Below are positions 39,497 to 48,829 of a DNA stretch of 64,000 nucleotides, piece by piece. Made by a program: the position numbers and the translations under genes. Numbering within the stretch: the stretch's first letter is position 1; every line of letters starts with the position of its first letter. The DNA is from Pseudomonas sp. PDNC002 (GTDB lineage Bacteria > Pseudomonadota > Gammaproteobacteria > Pseudomonadales > Pseudomonadaceae), in assembly GCF_016919445.1 (NCBI RefSeq), contig NZ_CP070356.1:5087502-5151501 (forward strand). Direction: 5' to 3'. Below the pieces are notes generated by a model. That model was not told where the DNA came from and did no database searches. It saw nothing but the letters and a program-made list of their open reading frames with translations.

Positions 39497-41879
39497 GCCC
39501 CAGAAGAGCCAGGAAGAACTCACTGCACTGTTCCGCGCCGACCTGACCACCGGCGTCGGCCGCAGCGTCAAGCACGAGAGCGCGCCCAAGCACGTCAGCG
39601 GCGAAGCGCAATACATCGATGACCGCCTGGAATTCCCCAACCAGCTGCACGTCTACGCCCGCATGAGCGATCGCGCCCACGCGCGCATCACCAGGCTGGA
39701 CGTCAGCCCCTGCTACCAGTTCCCCGGCGTCGCCATCGCCATCACCAAGGATGACGTACCCGGCCAGCTGGACATCGGCCCGGTGATCGCCGGTGACCCG
39801 CTGCTGGCGGACGGCAAGGTCGAGTACGTCGGCCAGATGGTCATCGCCGTCGCCGCCGACAGCCTGGAAACCGCGCGCAAGGCCGCCATGGCCGCGATCA
39901 TCGAGTACGAGGACCTGGAGCCGGTGCTCGACGTGGTCGAAGCACTGCGCAAGAAGCACTTCGTGCTCGACAGCCACCAGCACAAGATCGGCGACTCCGA
40001 GGCCAAGCTCGCCACCGCGCCGAACCGCATCCAGGGCACCCTGCACATCGGCGGCCAGGAGCACTTCTACCTGGAGACGCAGATTTCCTCGGTGATGCCC
40101 ACCGAAGACGGCGGCGTGATCGTCTACACCTCCACGCAAAACCCCACCGAAGTGCAGAAGCTGGTCGCCGAAGTGCTGGGTATCTCCTTCAACAAGGTGG
40201 TCATCGACATGCGCCGCATGGGCGGCGGCTTCGGCGGCAAGGAAACCCAGGCCGCTGCGCCTGCCTGCCTGTGCGCGGTGATCGCGCGCCTGACCGGCCG
40301 ACCGACGAAGATGCGTCTGCCGCGCGTCGAAGACATGCAGATGACCGGCAAGCGCCACCCCTTCTACGTCGAGTACGACGTGGGCTTCGAGGATGACGGC
40401 CTGCTGCACGGCATCAACATCGAGCTGGCCGGCAACTGCGGCTACTCGCCGGACCTCTCCGGCTCCATCGTCGACCGCGCGATGTTCCACTCGGACAACG
40501 CCTACTTCCTTGGCAACGCCACGGTGAACGGTCACCGCTGCAAGACCAACACCGCGTCGAACACCGCCTACCGCGGCTTCGGCGGCCCGCAGGGCATGGT
40601 CGCCATCGAGGAGATCATGGACGCCGTCGCGCGCCATCTGGGCAAGGACCCGCTGGAAGTGCGCAAGCGCAACTACTACGGCAAGGACGAGCGCAACGTC
40701 ACCCACTACTACCAGCAGGTCGAACACAACCTGCTGGAGGAAATGACCGAGGAACTGGAAGCCAGCGCCGAGTACGCCAAGCGCCGCGCCGAGATCCGTG
40801 CGTTCAACGCCAGCAGCCCGGTGCTGAAGAAAGGCCTGTCGCTGACCCCGGTGAAATTCGGCATCAGCTTTACCGCCACCTTCCTCAACCAGGCCGGTGC
40901 GCTGATCCACATCTACACCGACGGCAGCATCCACCTGAACCACGGTGGCACCGAGATGGGCCAGGGCCTGAACACCAAGGTCGCCCAGGTGGTCGCCGAG
41001 GTCTTCCAGGTCGACATCGACCGCGTGCAGATCACCGCAACCAACACCGACAAGGTGCCCAACACCTCGCCGACCGCCGCGTCCTCCGGCGCCGACCTGA
41101 ACGGCAAGGCCGCGCAGAACGCCGCCGAAATCCTCAAGCAGCGCCTGGTGGAGTTCGCCGCCAAGCACTGGAAGGTCACCGAGGATGACGTCGAGTTCCG
41201 CAATAACCAGGTGCGCGTGCGTGACCTGATCCTGCCGTTCGAGGAACTGGTGCAGCAGGCCTACTTCGGCCAGGTATCGCTCTCCTCCACCGGTTTCTAC
41301 CGCACGCCGAAGATCTACTACGACCGCAGCCAGGCGCGCGGCCGGCCGTTCTACTACTTCGCCTATGGAGTGTCCTGCTCGGAAGTGATCGTCGACACCC
41401 TCACTGGCGAGTACAAGATGCTGCGCAGCGACATCCTCCACGACGTCGGCGCTTCGCTGAACCCGGCCATCGACATCGGCCAGGTGGAAGGCGGCTTCGT
41501 CCAGGGCATGGGCTGGCTGACCATGGAGGAGCTGGTCTGGAACGCCAAGGGCAAGCTGATGACCAATGGCCCGGCGAGCTACAAGATCCCGGCCATCGCC
41601 GACATGCCCATCGACCTGCGGGTGAAGCTGGTGGAAAACCGCAAGAACCCGGAACAGACGGTGTTCCACTCCAAGGCCGTCGGCGAGCCGCCGTTCATGC
41701 TGGGCATCTCGGTGTTCTGCGCGATCAAGGACGCCGTGGCGAGCCTGGCGGACTACCGCGCCCAGCCGCAGATCGACGCCCCGGCCACTCCCGAGCGCGT
41801 GCTCTGGGGCGTGGAGCAGATGCGCAAGCTGAAGCTGGCCCAGGCCGAGAAAGCACCGGCTCAGGTCGAGCCGGCGTGA
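39489..41879 (+). CDS. xdhB: Xanthine dehydrogenase large subunit (molybdopterin)
   Basis: XdhB holds the molybdenum cofactor and active site. The 796-residue protein has the cofactor-binding GGGFGGKETQAAA, RGFGGPQGM and GTEMGQGLNTK loops, and the catalytic glutamate in KAVGEPPFMLG near the C-terminus. It is translationally coupled to xdhA and followed by xdhC for cofactor sulfuration. Confidence 0.97.
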   Translation: MHKPQKSQEELTALFRADLTTGVGRSVKHESAPKHVSGEAQYIDDRLEFPNQLHVYARMSDRAHARITRLDVSPCYQFPGVAIAITKDDVPGQLDIGPVIAGDPLLADGKVEYVGQMVIAVAADSLETARKAAMAAIIEYEDLEPVLDVVEALRKKHFVLDSHQHKIGDSEAKLATAPNRIQGTLHIGGQEHFYLETQISSVMPTEDGGVIVYTSTQNPTEVQKLVAEVLGISFNKVVIDMRRMGGGFGGKETQAAAPACLCAVIARLTGRPTKMRLPRVEDMQMTGKRHPFYVEYDVGFEDDGLLHGINIELAGNCGYSPDLSGSIVDRAMFHSDNAYFLGNATVNGHRCKTNTASNTAYRGFGGPQGMVAIEEIMDAVARHLGKDPLEVRKRNYYGKDERNVTHYYQQVEHNLLEEMTEELEASAEYAKRRAEIRAFNASSPVLKKGLSLTPVKFGISFTATFLNQAGALIHIYTDGSIHLNHGGTEMGQGLNTKVAQVVAEVFQVDIDRVQITATNTDKVPNTSPTAASSGADLNGKAAQNAAEILKQRLVEFAAKHWKVTEDDVEFRNNQVRVRDLILPFEELVQQAYFGQVSLSSTGFYRTPKIYYDRSQARGRPFYYFAYGVSCSEVIVDTLTGEYKMLRSDILHDVGASLNPAIDIGQVEGGFVQGMGWLTMEELVWNAKGKLMTNGPASYKIPAIADMPIDLRVKLVENRKNPEQTVFHSKAVGEPPFMLGISVFCAIKDAVASLADYRAQPQIDAPATPERVLWGVEQMRKLKLAQAEKAPAQVEPA

Positions 41880-41887
41880 TGTGACCA

Positions 41888-41951
41888 TGGGGCACCGCTG
41901 GCAGGGAGAGACGTCCCCACTTCCGTCCTCCGCCCTGCCAGCGGCGCCCCA
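41888..41951 (+). other. Long hairpin between xdhB and xdhC
   Basis: TGGGGCACCGCTGGCAGGG (41888–41906) pairs with CCCTGCCAGCGGCGCCCCA (41933–41951) with one mismatch, around a 26-nt loop. No T-run follows; it may stabilise the xdhAB message. Confidence 0.6.
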
Positions 41952-41966
41952 CCCTTCAAAGAACCT

Positions 41967-42034
41967 GTAGGAGCGGACCTTGTCCGCGATAGCCGAATGA
42001 TCCGGCGCGATTCGCGGATGAGATCCGCTCCTAC
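41967..42034 (+). repeat. REP pair between xdhB and xdhC
   Basis: GTAGGAGCGGACCTTGTCCG and inverse GCGGATGAGATCCGCTCCTAC around a short spacer. Confidence 0.85.
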
Positions 42035-42061
42035 ACGCAGCATCCTTCCGAGGATTTGACG

Positions 42062-42913
42062 ATGAACTGGATCAGTGCCCTCGCCGACCTGCAACAGCGC
42101 GCCGAAGCCAGCGTGCTGGTGACCATCATCGAAGAACGCGGCTCGACCCCGCGCAACGCCGGCTCGAAGATGGTCGTCAGCGCCGACAAGATCTACGACA
42201 CCATCGGCGGCGGCCACCTCGAATTCAAGGCCATGGCCATCGCCCGCGAAATGCTGCTGGCCCGCGAGCGCGAGCCGAAGCTGGAACGCTTCAGCCTCGG
42301 CGCCAGCCTCGGCCAGTGCTGCGGCGGTGCCACCGTGCTGCTGTTCGAACCCATGGGCCAGCCCCAGGCGCACATCGCCGTGTTCGGCGCCGGCCATGTC
42401 GGCCGCGCCCTGGTACCGCTGCTTGCCAGCCTGCCGTGCAAGGTTCGCTGGATAGACTCTCGAGAAACCGAGTTCCCCGAGCACATCCCCGAGGGCGTGA
42501 CCCGCGCGATCAACGAGGATGTGATCGACGAAATCGACGAGATGCCCGCCGGCAGCTATTTCATCGTCATGACCCACAACCACGCCCTGGACCTGGAGCT
42601 GACCGCGAAGATCCTCGAGCGCAACGACTTCACCTACTTCGGCCTGATCGGCTCGGACACCAAGCGCGCCAAGTTCGAACACCGCTTGCGCGACCGAGGT
42701 TTCGCCGCCGACACCGTGCAGCGCATGCGCTGTCCCATGGGCATCAGCGAAGTGAAGGGCAAGCTGCCGGTGGAGATCGCCGTGTCCATTGCCGGCGAAG
42801 TCATCGCCACCTACAACGCCACCTTCGGTCAGGAGACCGGCAAGGGCGAGAACACCGTGGCCAAACTGTTACCCAACAGCCGCCGCGCGCGCACCGCAGA
42901 AAGCGGCGCCTGA
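42062..42913 (+). CDS. xdhC: Xanthine dehydrogenase accessory protein XdhC
   Basis: XdhC binds and protects the molybdenum cofactor, presenting it for sulfuration before insertion in XdhB. The 283-residue protein from the ATG at 42062 (GAGGA ribosome site) has the N-terminal XdhC domain (VTIIEERGSTPRNAGSKMVVS; IGGGHLEFKA; LGQCCGGATVLLFEP) and a C-terminal Rossmann part (IAVFGAGHVGRAL; YFGLIGSDTKRAKF). It lies between xdhAB and guaD. Confidence 0.94.
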   Translation: MNWISALADLQQRAEASVLVTIIEERGSTPRNAGSKMVVSADKIYDTIGGGHLEFKAMAIAREMLLAREREPKLERFSLGASLGQCCGGATVLLFEPMGQPQAHIAVFGAGHVGRALVPLLASLPCKVRWIDSRETEFPEHIPEGVTRAINEDVIDEIDEMPAGSYFIVMTHNHALDLELTAKILERNDFTYFGLIGSDTKRAKFEHRLRDRGFAADTVQRMRCPMGISEVKGKLPVEIAVSIAGEVIATYNATFGQETGKGENTVAKLLPNSRRARTAESGA

Positions 42914-42995
42914 AATTCCGTAGCATGGGCGCCTGCCCATCCCGCCCCGGCGCCTGCGAGCGCCCCGGCCCCGAAACACGACTGAAGAGAGATCG

Positions 42996-44300
42996 ATGAG
43001 CACTCAAGCCAAAGCCTACCGCGCCAGCATCCTGCACAGCGTCGCCGACCCGGCCGAAGTCGGCGTGGAGCAGTCCTACCAGTATTTCGAGGACGGCATC
43101 CTGCTGGTGGAAGACGGCAAGGTCGCCCGCCTCGGCCACGCCGCCGAGCTGCTGCCGCAACTGGGCGGCGTGGAAGTGGCCGAGTACCGCGACGCGCTGA
43201 TCACCCCCGGCTTCATCGACACCCACATCCACTACCCGCAGACCGGCATGATCGCCTCCTACGGCGAGCAGCTGCTGGACTGGCTGAACACCTACACCTT
43301 CCCCACCGAGAAGCAGTTCGCCGACCCGGCCCACGCCGCTGATGTCGCCGGCATTTTCCTCAAGGAACTACTGCGCGCCGGCACCACCACCGCGCTGGTG
43401 TTCGGTACCGTGCACCCGCAGTCGGTGGACGCGCTGTTCGGCGCCGCCGAGAAGCTCAATCTGCGCCTGATCGCCGGCAAGGTGATGATGGACCGCAACG
43501 CGCCGGACTACCTGACCGACACCGCCGAAAGCAGCTACACCGACAGCAAGGCGCTGATTGAGCGCTGGCACGGCAAGGGCCGCCTGCTCTACGCAGTGAC
43601 CCCGCGCTTCGCCCCAACCAGCACCCCGGAACAGCTCGACGCCGCCGGCCGCCTGCTCAAGGAATTCCCGGGCGTGTACCTGCACACGCACCTGTCGGAA
43701 AACCTCAAGGAAATCGAGTGGGTCAAGGATCTGTTCCCGGAGCGCAAGGGCTACCTGGACGTCTACGACCACCACGGCCTGCTCGGCCCGCGCTCGGTAT
43801 TCGCCCATGGCGTGCACCTGTGCGACGGCGAATGCCAGCGGCTGTCGGAAACCGGCTCGGCCGTGGCCTTCTGCCCGACGTCCAACCTGTTCCTCGGCAG
43901 CGGCCTGTTCGACCTGGCGAAGCTGGAGAAATACAAGGTGAAAGTTGGCCTGGGCACCGACGTCGGCGCCGGCACCAGCTTCTCCCAGCTGCAATCGCTG
44001 AACGAGGCCTACAAGGTCATGCAGCTGCAGGGCATCAAGCTCGACCCGTTCAAGTCGCTGTACCTGGCCACCCTCGGCGGCGCCCGCGCGCTGGAACTGG
44101 AAGACAAGGTGGGCAGCTTCGCCCAGGGCAACGAGGCCGACTTCGTGGTCCTCGACTACAAGGCCACCCCGCTGCTGGACTACCGCCTGCAGCAGGCCAA
44201 GACCCTGGAAGAAAAACTCTTCGCACTGGTCATCCTCGGCGACGACCGTACCGTGAAGGAAACCTTCGCGCACGGCCGCAACGTGCATCGCCGCGGTTGA
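42996..44300 (+). CDS. guaD: Guanine deaminase
   Basis: GuaD converts guanine to xanthine, feeding XdhAB. The 434-residue amidohydrolase shows the metal motif TPGFIDTHIHYPQTGM, HTHLSENLKEIEW, the HGVHL segment and the C-terminal metal Asp in GTDVGAGTSFS. It follows xdhC by 82 bp on the same strand. Confidence 0.96.
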   Translation: MSTQAKAYRASILHSVADPAEVGVEQSYQYFEDGILLVEDGKVARLGHAAELLPQLGGVEVAEYRDALITPGFIDTHIHYPQTGMIASYGEQLLDWLNTYTFPTEKQFADPAHAADVAGIFLKELLRAGTTTALVFGTVHPQSVDALFGAAEKLNLRLIAGKVMMDRNAPDYLTDTAESSYTDSKALIERWHGKGRLLYAVTPRFAPTSTPEQLDAAGRLLKEFPGVYLHTHLSENLKEIEWVKDLFPERKGYLDVYDHHGLLGPRSVFAHGVHLCDGECQRLSETGSAVAFCPTSNLFLGSGLFDLAKLEKYKVKVGLGTDVGAGTSFSQLQSLNEAYKVMQLQGIKLDPFKSLYLATLGGARALELEDKVGSFAQGNEADFVVLDYKATPLLDYRLQQAKTLEEKLFALVILGDDRTVKETFAHGRNVHRRG

Positions 44301-44401
44301 CCCCTTACGGCTTCGGCGCCGGGGCCTCGCTCAGGACCAACCCGGCGCCGGGGCCGCTTTTCTTTCCGGCGACCCAGCGCTCTGCGCGCCGCAGCTTTCC
44401 C

Positions 44402-44471
44402 GTAGGAGCGGACCTTGTCCGCGAAATCTCAACGCTGGGGCAGGGACTTCGCGGATAAGATCCGCTCCTAC
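44402..44471 (+). repeat. REP pair between guaD and the stress-protein gene
   Basis: GTAGGAGCGGACCTTGTCCG and inverse CGGATAAGATCCGCTCCTAC separated by about 30 bp. It lies in the gap between convergent genes; a GC-rich CGGCGCCGG hairpin precedes it. Confidence 0.85.
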
Positions 44472-44487
44472 AAAAGCAGCATTCTTG

Positions 44488-44910
44488 TTACTCCCGCACC
44501 TCGACCAGCACCGGGCACGGCGCCCGCTCGATCACCCGCTGCCCCACCGATGGGTCGAGCAAGCGCTCGATACGCCCCAGGTGCCGGTGACCGATCACGA
44601 TCAGGTCGCACTCCAGCCGCTCCGCCTCGCGCAGGATCGCGCGGGCCGGATCGCCCGCCACCACTGCCCCCGTCGCCACGCACGGCTGCAACTGCGCCAC
44701 AGCGTCATCCACCAGCGCCTGGGCTTCGTGCTGCTCCTGCTCCGCCGGCGGGTACTCCAGCGCATCCTGGCGTGGCATGGCGAAGGCGCGGTCCACGGCG
44801 CATACCACATGCACCGCCGCATCGTTGCAGCGCGCCAACTCTGCAGCGCTGGCGATGATCCGAGGCGACTGCGCCGCGCCGTCGATGGCCAGCAGAATCC
44901 GTTTGAACAT
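44488..44910 (-). CDS. Universal stress protein (UspA family)
   Basis: The 140-residue single Usp domain starts MFKRILLAIDGAAQSPRIIASAAELARC. The nucleotide-loop region is DLIVIGHRHLGRIERLLDPSVGQRVIERAPCPVLVEV, a variant of the ATP-binding pattern G-x2-G-x9-G(S/T). Its role is probably stress adaptation; it is divergent from the LysR gene. The ATP motif is imperfect, so ATP binding is uncertain. Confidence 0.88.
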   Translation of the reverse strand: MFKRILLAIDGAAQSPRIIASAAELARCNDAAVHVVCAVDRAFAMPRQDALEYPPAEQEQHEAQALVDDAVAQLQPCVATGAVVAGDPARAILREAERLECDLIVIGHRHLGRIERLLDPSVGQRVIERAPCPVLVEVRE

Positions 44911-44996
44911 GCCTTTCTCCTTCGTAAAACGAAATCCGCCGCCATTCTTCGGGCCAGGAGGCAGACCGTAAAGGCACGCAAAACGTAATGGACCAT

Positions 44997-45009
44997 TGCG
45001 TCAAACGCA
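44997..45009. promoter_or_regulatory. TGCG-N5-CGCA site before the lysR gene
   Basis: TGCGTCAAACGCA is a dyad about 67 bp upstream of the LysR ATG. The same TGCG-N5-CGCA form recurs before the efflux operon at 46012–46024, suggesting autoregulation. Confidence 0.5.
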
Positions 45010-45075
45010 CGCTTGCCCATCCGGCCCATCGCAATGGAACATGGATGGCATCGCGCCAACCTTTTCGGAGTCGTC

Positions 45076-45999
45076 ATGGCCCTGCCCGATCTCAACCTGC
45101 TGGTCGCCCTCAATATCCTGCTGGAAGAAGGCAGCGTGGTTGGCGCCGCGCGGCGCATGCACCTCAGCGCGCCGGCAATGAGCCGCACCCTGTCGCGCAT
45201 CCGCGAAGCGGTGGGCGACCCGATCATGGTTCGTGCCGGGCGCAACCTGGTGCCGACACCCCGCGCCCTGCAATTGCGCGAGGAAGTCAGTGACCTGGTG
45301 GAACACGCCATGCGCCTGTTCAACGCCAAGGAAAACCTGCGCATGGACCAGCTCGAACGCTGTTTCGTGCTGCGCTCCAACAACGTGCTGGTGGGCGGCT
45401 TCGCTTCGCGCATGCTGGCAGTGATGAAGGAAGAAGCGCCGCGCTGCAGCCTGCGCATCGCTCCCGAAGCCGACTTCGACGACGAAGCCCTGCGGCAGAA
45501 CCGCATCGACCTCTACATCGGCGCCACCTCGACGCTGGAGCCGGAAATCCGCACGCAGACGCTGTTCACCACCAACTTCGTCGGCCTGGCGCGGCGCGAC
45601 CATCCGATCTTCGACGACGAGATCACTCCGGAACGCTTCGCATCCTTTCCGCAGATCAGCGTCTCCCGCCGCGGCCGAACCATCGGGCCGATCGACGAGG
45701 AGCTGGCGAACCTGGGCCTGCGCCGCGAAATCCGCCTCACCGCGCCGACCTTCCACTCCTCGATCTTTGCCCTGCTGGAGTCCGACCTGGTACTGCCCAT
45801 CGCCGAGCATTCGCTGTGGCGCCTGGACCGCCTGGGCTTCGCCCTGCGCCAGTTCGACATTCCGCTGCCGCTGAAATCCGTGGTGATCCTCCAAGCCTGG
45901 CATCCACGCTTCGACAACGACCCGGCACACAGCTGGCTGCGGCAGACGGTGAAGCGTGTGTGCATCGAATTGCGCGAGAGCTCCGGCCTGCTGAGCTGA
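45076..45999 (+). CDS. LysR-family transcriptional regulator
   Basis: The 307-residue protein from the ATG at 45076 (GGAG ribosome site) has an N-terminal LysR helix-turn-helix (LNLLVALNILLEEGSVVGAARRMHLSAPAMSRTLSRIREAVGD) and an effector-binding domain. The frame is open upstream to 45013 but that part lacks LysR similarity. It probably controls the MFS/HlyD/OMF efflux operon that follows on the same strand. The effector is unknown. Confidence 0.9.
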   Translation: MALPDLNLLVALNILLEEGSVVGAARRMHLSAPAMSRTLSRIREAVGDPIMVRAGRNLVPTPRALQLREEVSDLVEHAMRLFNAKENLRMDQLERCFVLRSNNVLVGGFASRMLAVMKEEAPRCSLRIAPEADFDDEALRQNRIDLYIGATSTLEPEIRTQTLFTTNFVGLARRDHPIFDDEITPERFASFPQISVSRRGRTIGPIDEELANLGLRREIRLTAPTFHSSIFALLESDLVLPIAEHSLWRLDRLGFALRQFDIPLPLKSVVILQAWHPRFDNDPAHSWLRQTVKRVCIELRESSGLLS

Positions 46000-46011
46000 T
46001 CGCGCAATCAG

Positions 46012-46024
46012 TGCGCAAGACGCA
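46012..46024. promoter_or_regulatory. TGCG-N5-CGCA site before the efflux operon
   Basis: TGCGCAAGACGCA sits within a longer perfect repeat AATCAGTGCG-CAAGA-CGCACTGATT (46006–46030). It lies about 45 bp before TAGACT (46072–46077), a possible -10. It could double as the lysR transcript terminator, but no T-run follows. Confidence 0.55.
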
Positions 46025-46162
46025 CTGATTAGCTGCAATCATTTCAATTTCCACAGCTATCGACCTTCCCTAGACTCGGTCGCAAATACCCGAGTTGATT
46101 CCTATGCCTTGCACAGTACCGCCTACCGGCGGCGGCATCGGCCACCCCCGTGGAGGCCGGCC

Positions 46163-47746
46163 ATGACCGCGCTCGCCCCGATTTCCGCCACCAGTCCGCA
46201 ACCAGCCAAGCCCGCCGCGCCAGCCGCTGCCCAGCCGTTCGGCCTGCGCATCGTGGTCGGCATGATTGGGGTGCTGATCGCCTCTCTCAGCGCCGGGCTC
46301 AACGAGAAGGTCACCGACCTGGCGATGATCGACGTGCGCGGCGCGCTGTCCATCGGCCACGACGAAGGTACCTGGCTGATCGCCCTGTATTCGGCGGCGC
46401 AAGTGGCGGCCATGGCCTTTGCGCCCTGGTTCTCCGTTACCGTATCGCTGCGCCGCTTTACCCTAGGCGCCATTGCCGCCTTTGCCCTGCTGGCACTGCT
46501 CTGCCCCTTTGCGCCGAACGTCGAGACGCTCTACCTGCTGCGCCTGCTGCAAGGCTTCGCCGGCGGCTGCATGCCGCCGATGCTGATGACCGTGGCGCTG
46601 CGCTTCCTGCCGCCGGGCATCAAGCTTTACGGCCTCGGTGCCTACGCGCTGACCGCCACCTTCGCGCCCAACCTGGGTATGCCCCTGGCCGCGTTGTGGA
46701 CCGAGTTCGTCGGCTGGCAGTGGGTGTTCTGGCAGGTCATTCCACTCTGCGCCGTGGCGCTGGCCGCCGTCGCCTGGGGCATCCCGCAGGACCCGCTGCG
46801 CCTGGAGCGCCTGCGCCAGTTCGACTATGTCGGCCTTGCCCTCGGCTGGCCGGGCATCCTGATGCTGGTGATGGGCCTGTTGCAGGGCGAGCGCCTGGAC
46901 TGGTTCGAGTCGGACCTGATCACCCTGCTGGTGGTCGGCGGCGCCGGGCTGCTGGTGGCGTTCTTCATCAACGAGTGGACGCATCCACTGCCCTTTTTCC
47001 GTCTGGACATCCTCAAGCGGCGCAACTTCACCCACTCGCTGATTACCCTGGCCGGCGTACTGGTCGTGCTCGGCGCCTGCTCCGGCGTGCCGGCGTCCTA
47101 CCTCGCCTCGGCCCACGGCTACCGCCCGCTGCAATCCGCCCCCATGGCGCTGCTGGTGGCGCTGCCTCAGCTGATCTCGCTACCGCTGATCGCCGCGCTG
47201 TGCAACATCCCCCGCGTGGATTGCCGCTGGGTATTGGCCATCGGCATCAGCCTGTGCGGTCTGTCGGCGTTCGGCATGAGCCAACTGACCAGTGAGTGGA
47301 CGCGGGAGAACTTCTACTGGCTCCTGGCGCTGCAGATCATCGGCCAGCCAATGGCCGTGGTGCCGCTGCTGATGTCCGCCACCAGCGTGGTAGCGCCGAT
47401 CGAAGGGCCGTTCGCCTCGGCCTGGTTCAACAGCGTGCGCGGCTTCTCCGCGGTGCTGGGCAGCGCCATCGTTTCGTTCCTCATGACCTGGCGCGAGCAC
47501 TATCACTCCAACCGCCTGGTCGACCACCTGGGCAACGCCCAGCAGGCCCTCGGCCTGCGCCTGGAGCAACTGGGCGGCGCCGAGAACGTCGGCCGCCTGG
47601 CTGGACAGGTGCGCGGTCAGGCCGGCGTGCTCGCCGCCTCCGACACCCTGCTGGCGATGTCCTGGCTGGCCGCCGCCCTGCTCGTCCTGATTCCGCTGAT
47701 GCCGCTACGGGTCTACCCGCCGCGTCCCGTCATCCCCAACCACTGA
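46163..47746 (+). CDS. MFS drug efflux transporter, DHA2/EmrB-like
   Basis: The 527-residue multi-helix protein from the ATG at 46163 (GGAGG ribosome site) is the inner-membrane proton antiporter of a tripartite efflux pump. Family features include LNEKVTDLAMIDVRGALSIGHDEGTWL and LQGFAGGCMPPMLMTVALRFLPP, consistent with about 14 helices. It is followed 15 bp later by an EmrA-like adaptor and then an outer-membrane channel, forming a complete pump. The substrate is unknown. Confidence 0.92.
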   Translation: MTALAPISATSPQPAKPAAPAAAQPFGLRIVVGMIGVLIASLSAGLNEKVTDLAMIDVRGALSIGHDEGTWLIALYSAAQVAAMAFAPWFSVTVSLRRFTLGAIAAFALLALLCPFAPNVETLYLLRLLQGFAGGCMPPMLMTVALRFLPPGIKLYGLGAYALTATFAPNLGMPLAALWTEFVGWQWVFWQVIPLCAVALAAVAWGIPQDPLRLERLRQFDYVGLALGWPGILMLVMGLLQGERLDWFESDLITLLVVGGAGLLVAFFINEWTHPLPFFRLDILKRRNFTHSLITLAGVLVVLGACSGVPASYLASAHGYRPLQSAPMALLVALPQLISLPLIAALCNIPRVDCRWVLAIGISLCGLSAFGMSQLTSEWTRENFYWLLALQIIGQPMAVVPLLMSATSVVAPIEGPFASAWFNSVRGFSAVLGSAIVSFLMTWREHYHSNRLVDHLGNAQQALGLRLEQLGGAENVGRLAGQVRGQAGVLAASDTLLAMSWLAAALLVLIPLMPLRVYPPRPVIPNH

Positions 47747-47761
47747 TTCAAAGGTCTGCCC

Positions 47762-48829
47762 ATGTCGAAACTCAGCTCCCGTCGCGGCAGTCTGGCCCTG
47801 GTTGCCGTGCTGCTGCTCGCCCTTGTCGTTTATCTGCTGCTGCGCCTGCTCGGCCCGAGCCGTGAGCAGAGCACCGACGACGCCTACATCCATGCCGACT
47901 TCACCCTGGTGGCGCCGAAAGTCGCCGGGTTCATCGAGGAAGTGCTGGTGGAAGACAACCAGTCGGTGAAGGCCGGTCAGGTCCTGGCGCGCATCGACGC
48001 CCGCGACTACCGCGCCGCGCTGGCCGCCGCCGAAGCCGATATTCTGGCCGCCGAGGCACGTCATCACCACGTCGCCGCTGACCTCGAACGCCAGCAGGCA
48101 GTGATCGCCCAGACCGCCGCCCAGGTGCAGGCCGACCAGGCCGCACTGACCTTCGCCTCGCAGGAACTCAACCGCTATCAGCACCTCGCCACTCAGGGCG
48201 CCGGCACCTTGCAGAACGCCCAGCAGGCGCGCTCGCACGTCGACTCGGCGAAGGCCGTGCTGGACAAGAACAAGGCCGCAGCCCTCGCCGCTCGCAAGCA
48301 GCTCGACGTGCTACTGGCGCAGCAGGCCGAAGCTCTCGGCGCGCTGAAGCGTGGGCAGGCGCAGTTGCAGCAGGCGCAACTCAACCTGTCGTACACCGAG
48401 ATCCGTGCGCCCTTCGACGGCATGGTCGGCCGCCGCGCCGTGCGCGTCGGCGCCTACACCACGCCGGGCAATGCGCTGCTGGCGGTTGTTCCGCTGCAGG
48501 ATGCCTACGTGGTCGGCAACTTCCAGGAAACCCAGCTCACCGACGTGCAGCCCGGCCAGATGGTCGAGATCAGCATCGACACCTTCCCCGGCGAGAAACT
48601 GCGCGGCCACGTCGACAGCATCGCCCCGGCCACCGGCCTGAGCTTCGCGCCCATCGCCCCGGACAACGCCACCGGCAACTTCACCAAGATCGTCCAGCGC
48701 ATCCCGGTGAAGATCGTCCTCGACGCCGACCAGCCGCTGCGCGACAAGCTGCGCGTGGGCATGTCGGTGATTGCGCGGATCGACACCGGCAAGCACGCGC
48801 CGGATGAGCAGAAGGTGGCCGTGCAATGA
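47762..48829 (+). CDS. HlyD/EmrA-type efflux adaptor protein
   Basis: Periplasmic adaptor bridging the MFS pump and the outer-membrane channel. The 355-residue protein has an N-terminal anchor helix (LALVAVLLLALVVYLLLRLL), a biotinyl-lipoyl-like domain (STDDAYIHADFTLVAPKVAGFIEEVLVEDNQSVKAGQVL), an alanine-rich coiled coil and the second lipoyl half (LSYTEIRAPFDGMVGRRAVRVG). It overlaps the downstream gene by 4 nt. Confidence 0.94.
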   Translation: MSKLSSRRGSLALVAVLLLALVVYLLLRLLGPSREQSTDDAYIHADFTLVAPKVAGFIEEVLVEDNQSVKAGQVLARIDARDYRAALAAAEADILAAEARHHHVAADLERQQAVIAQTAAQVQADQAALTFASQELNRYQHLATQGAGTLQNAQQARSHVDSAKAVLDKNKAAALAARKQLDVLLAQQAEALGALKRGQAQLQQAQLNLSYTEIRAPFDGMVGRRAVRVGAYTTPGNALLAVVPLQDAYVVGNFQETQLTDVQPGQMVEISIDTFPGEKLRGHVDSIAPATGLSFAPIAPDNATGNFTKIVQRIPVKIVLDADQPLRDKLRVGMSVIARIDTGKHAPDEQKVAVQ

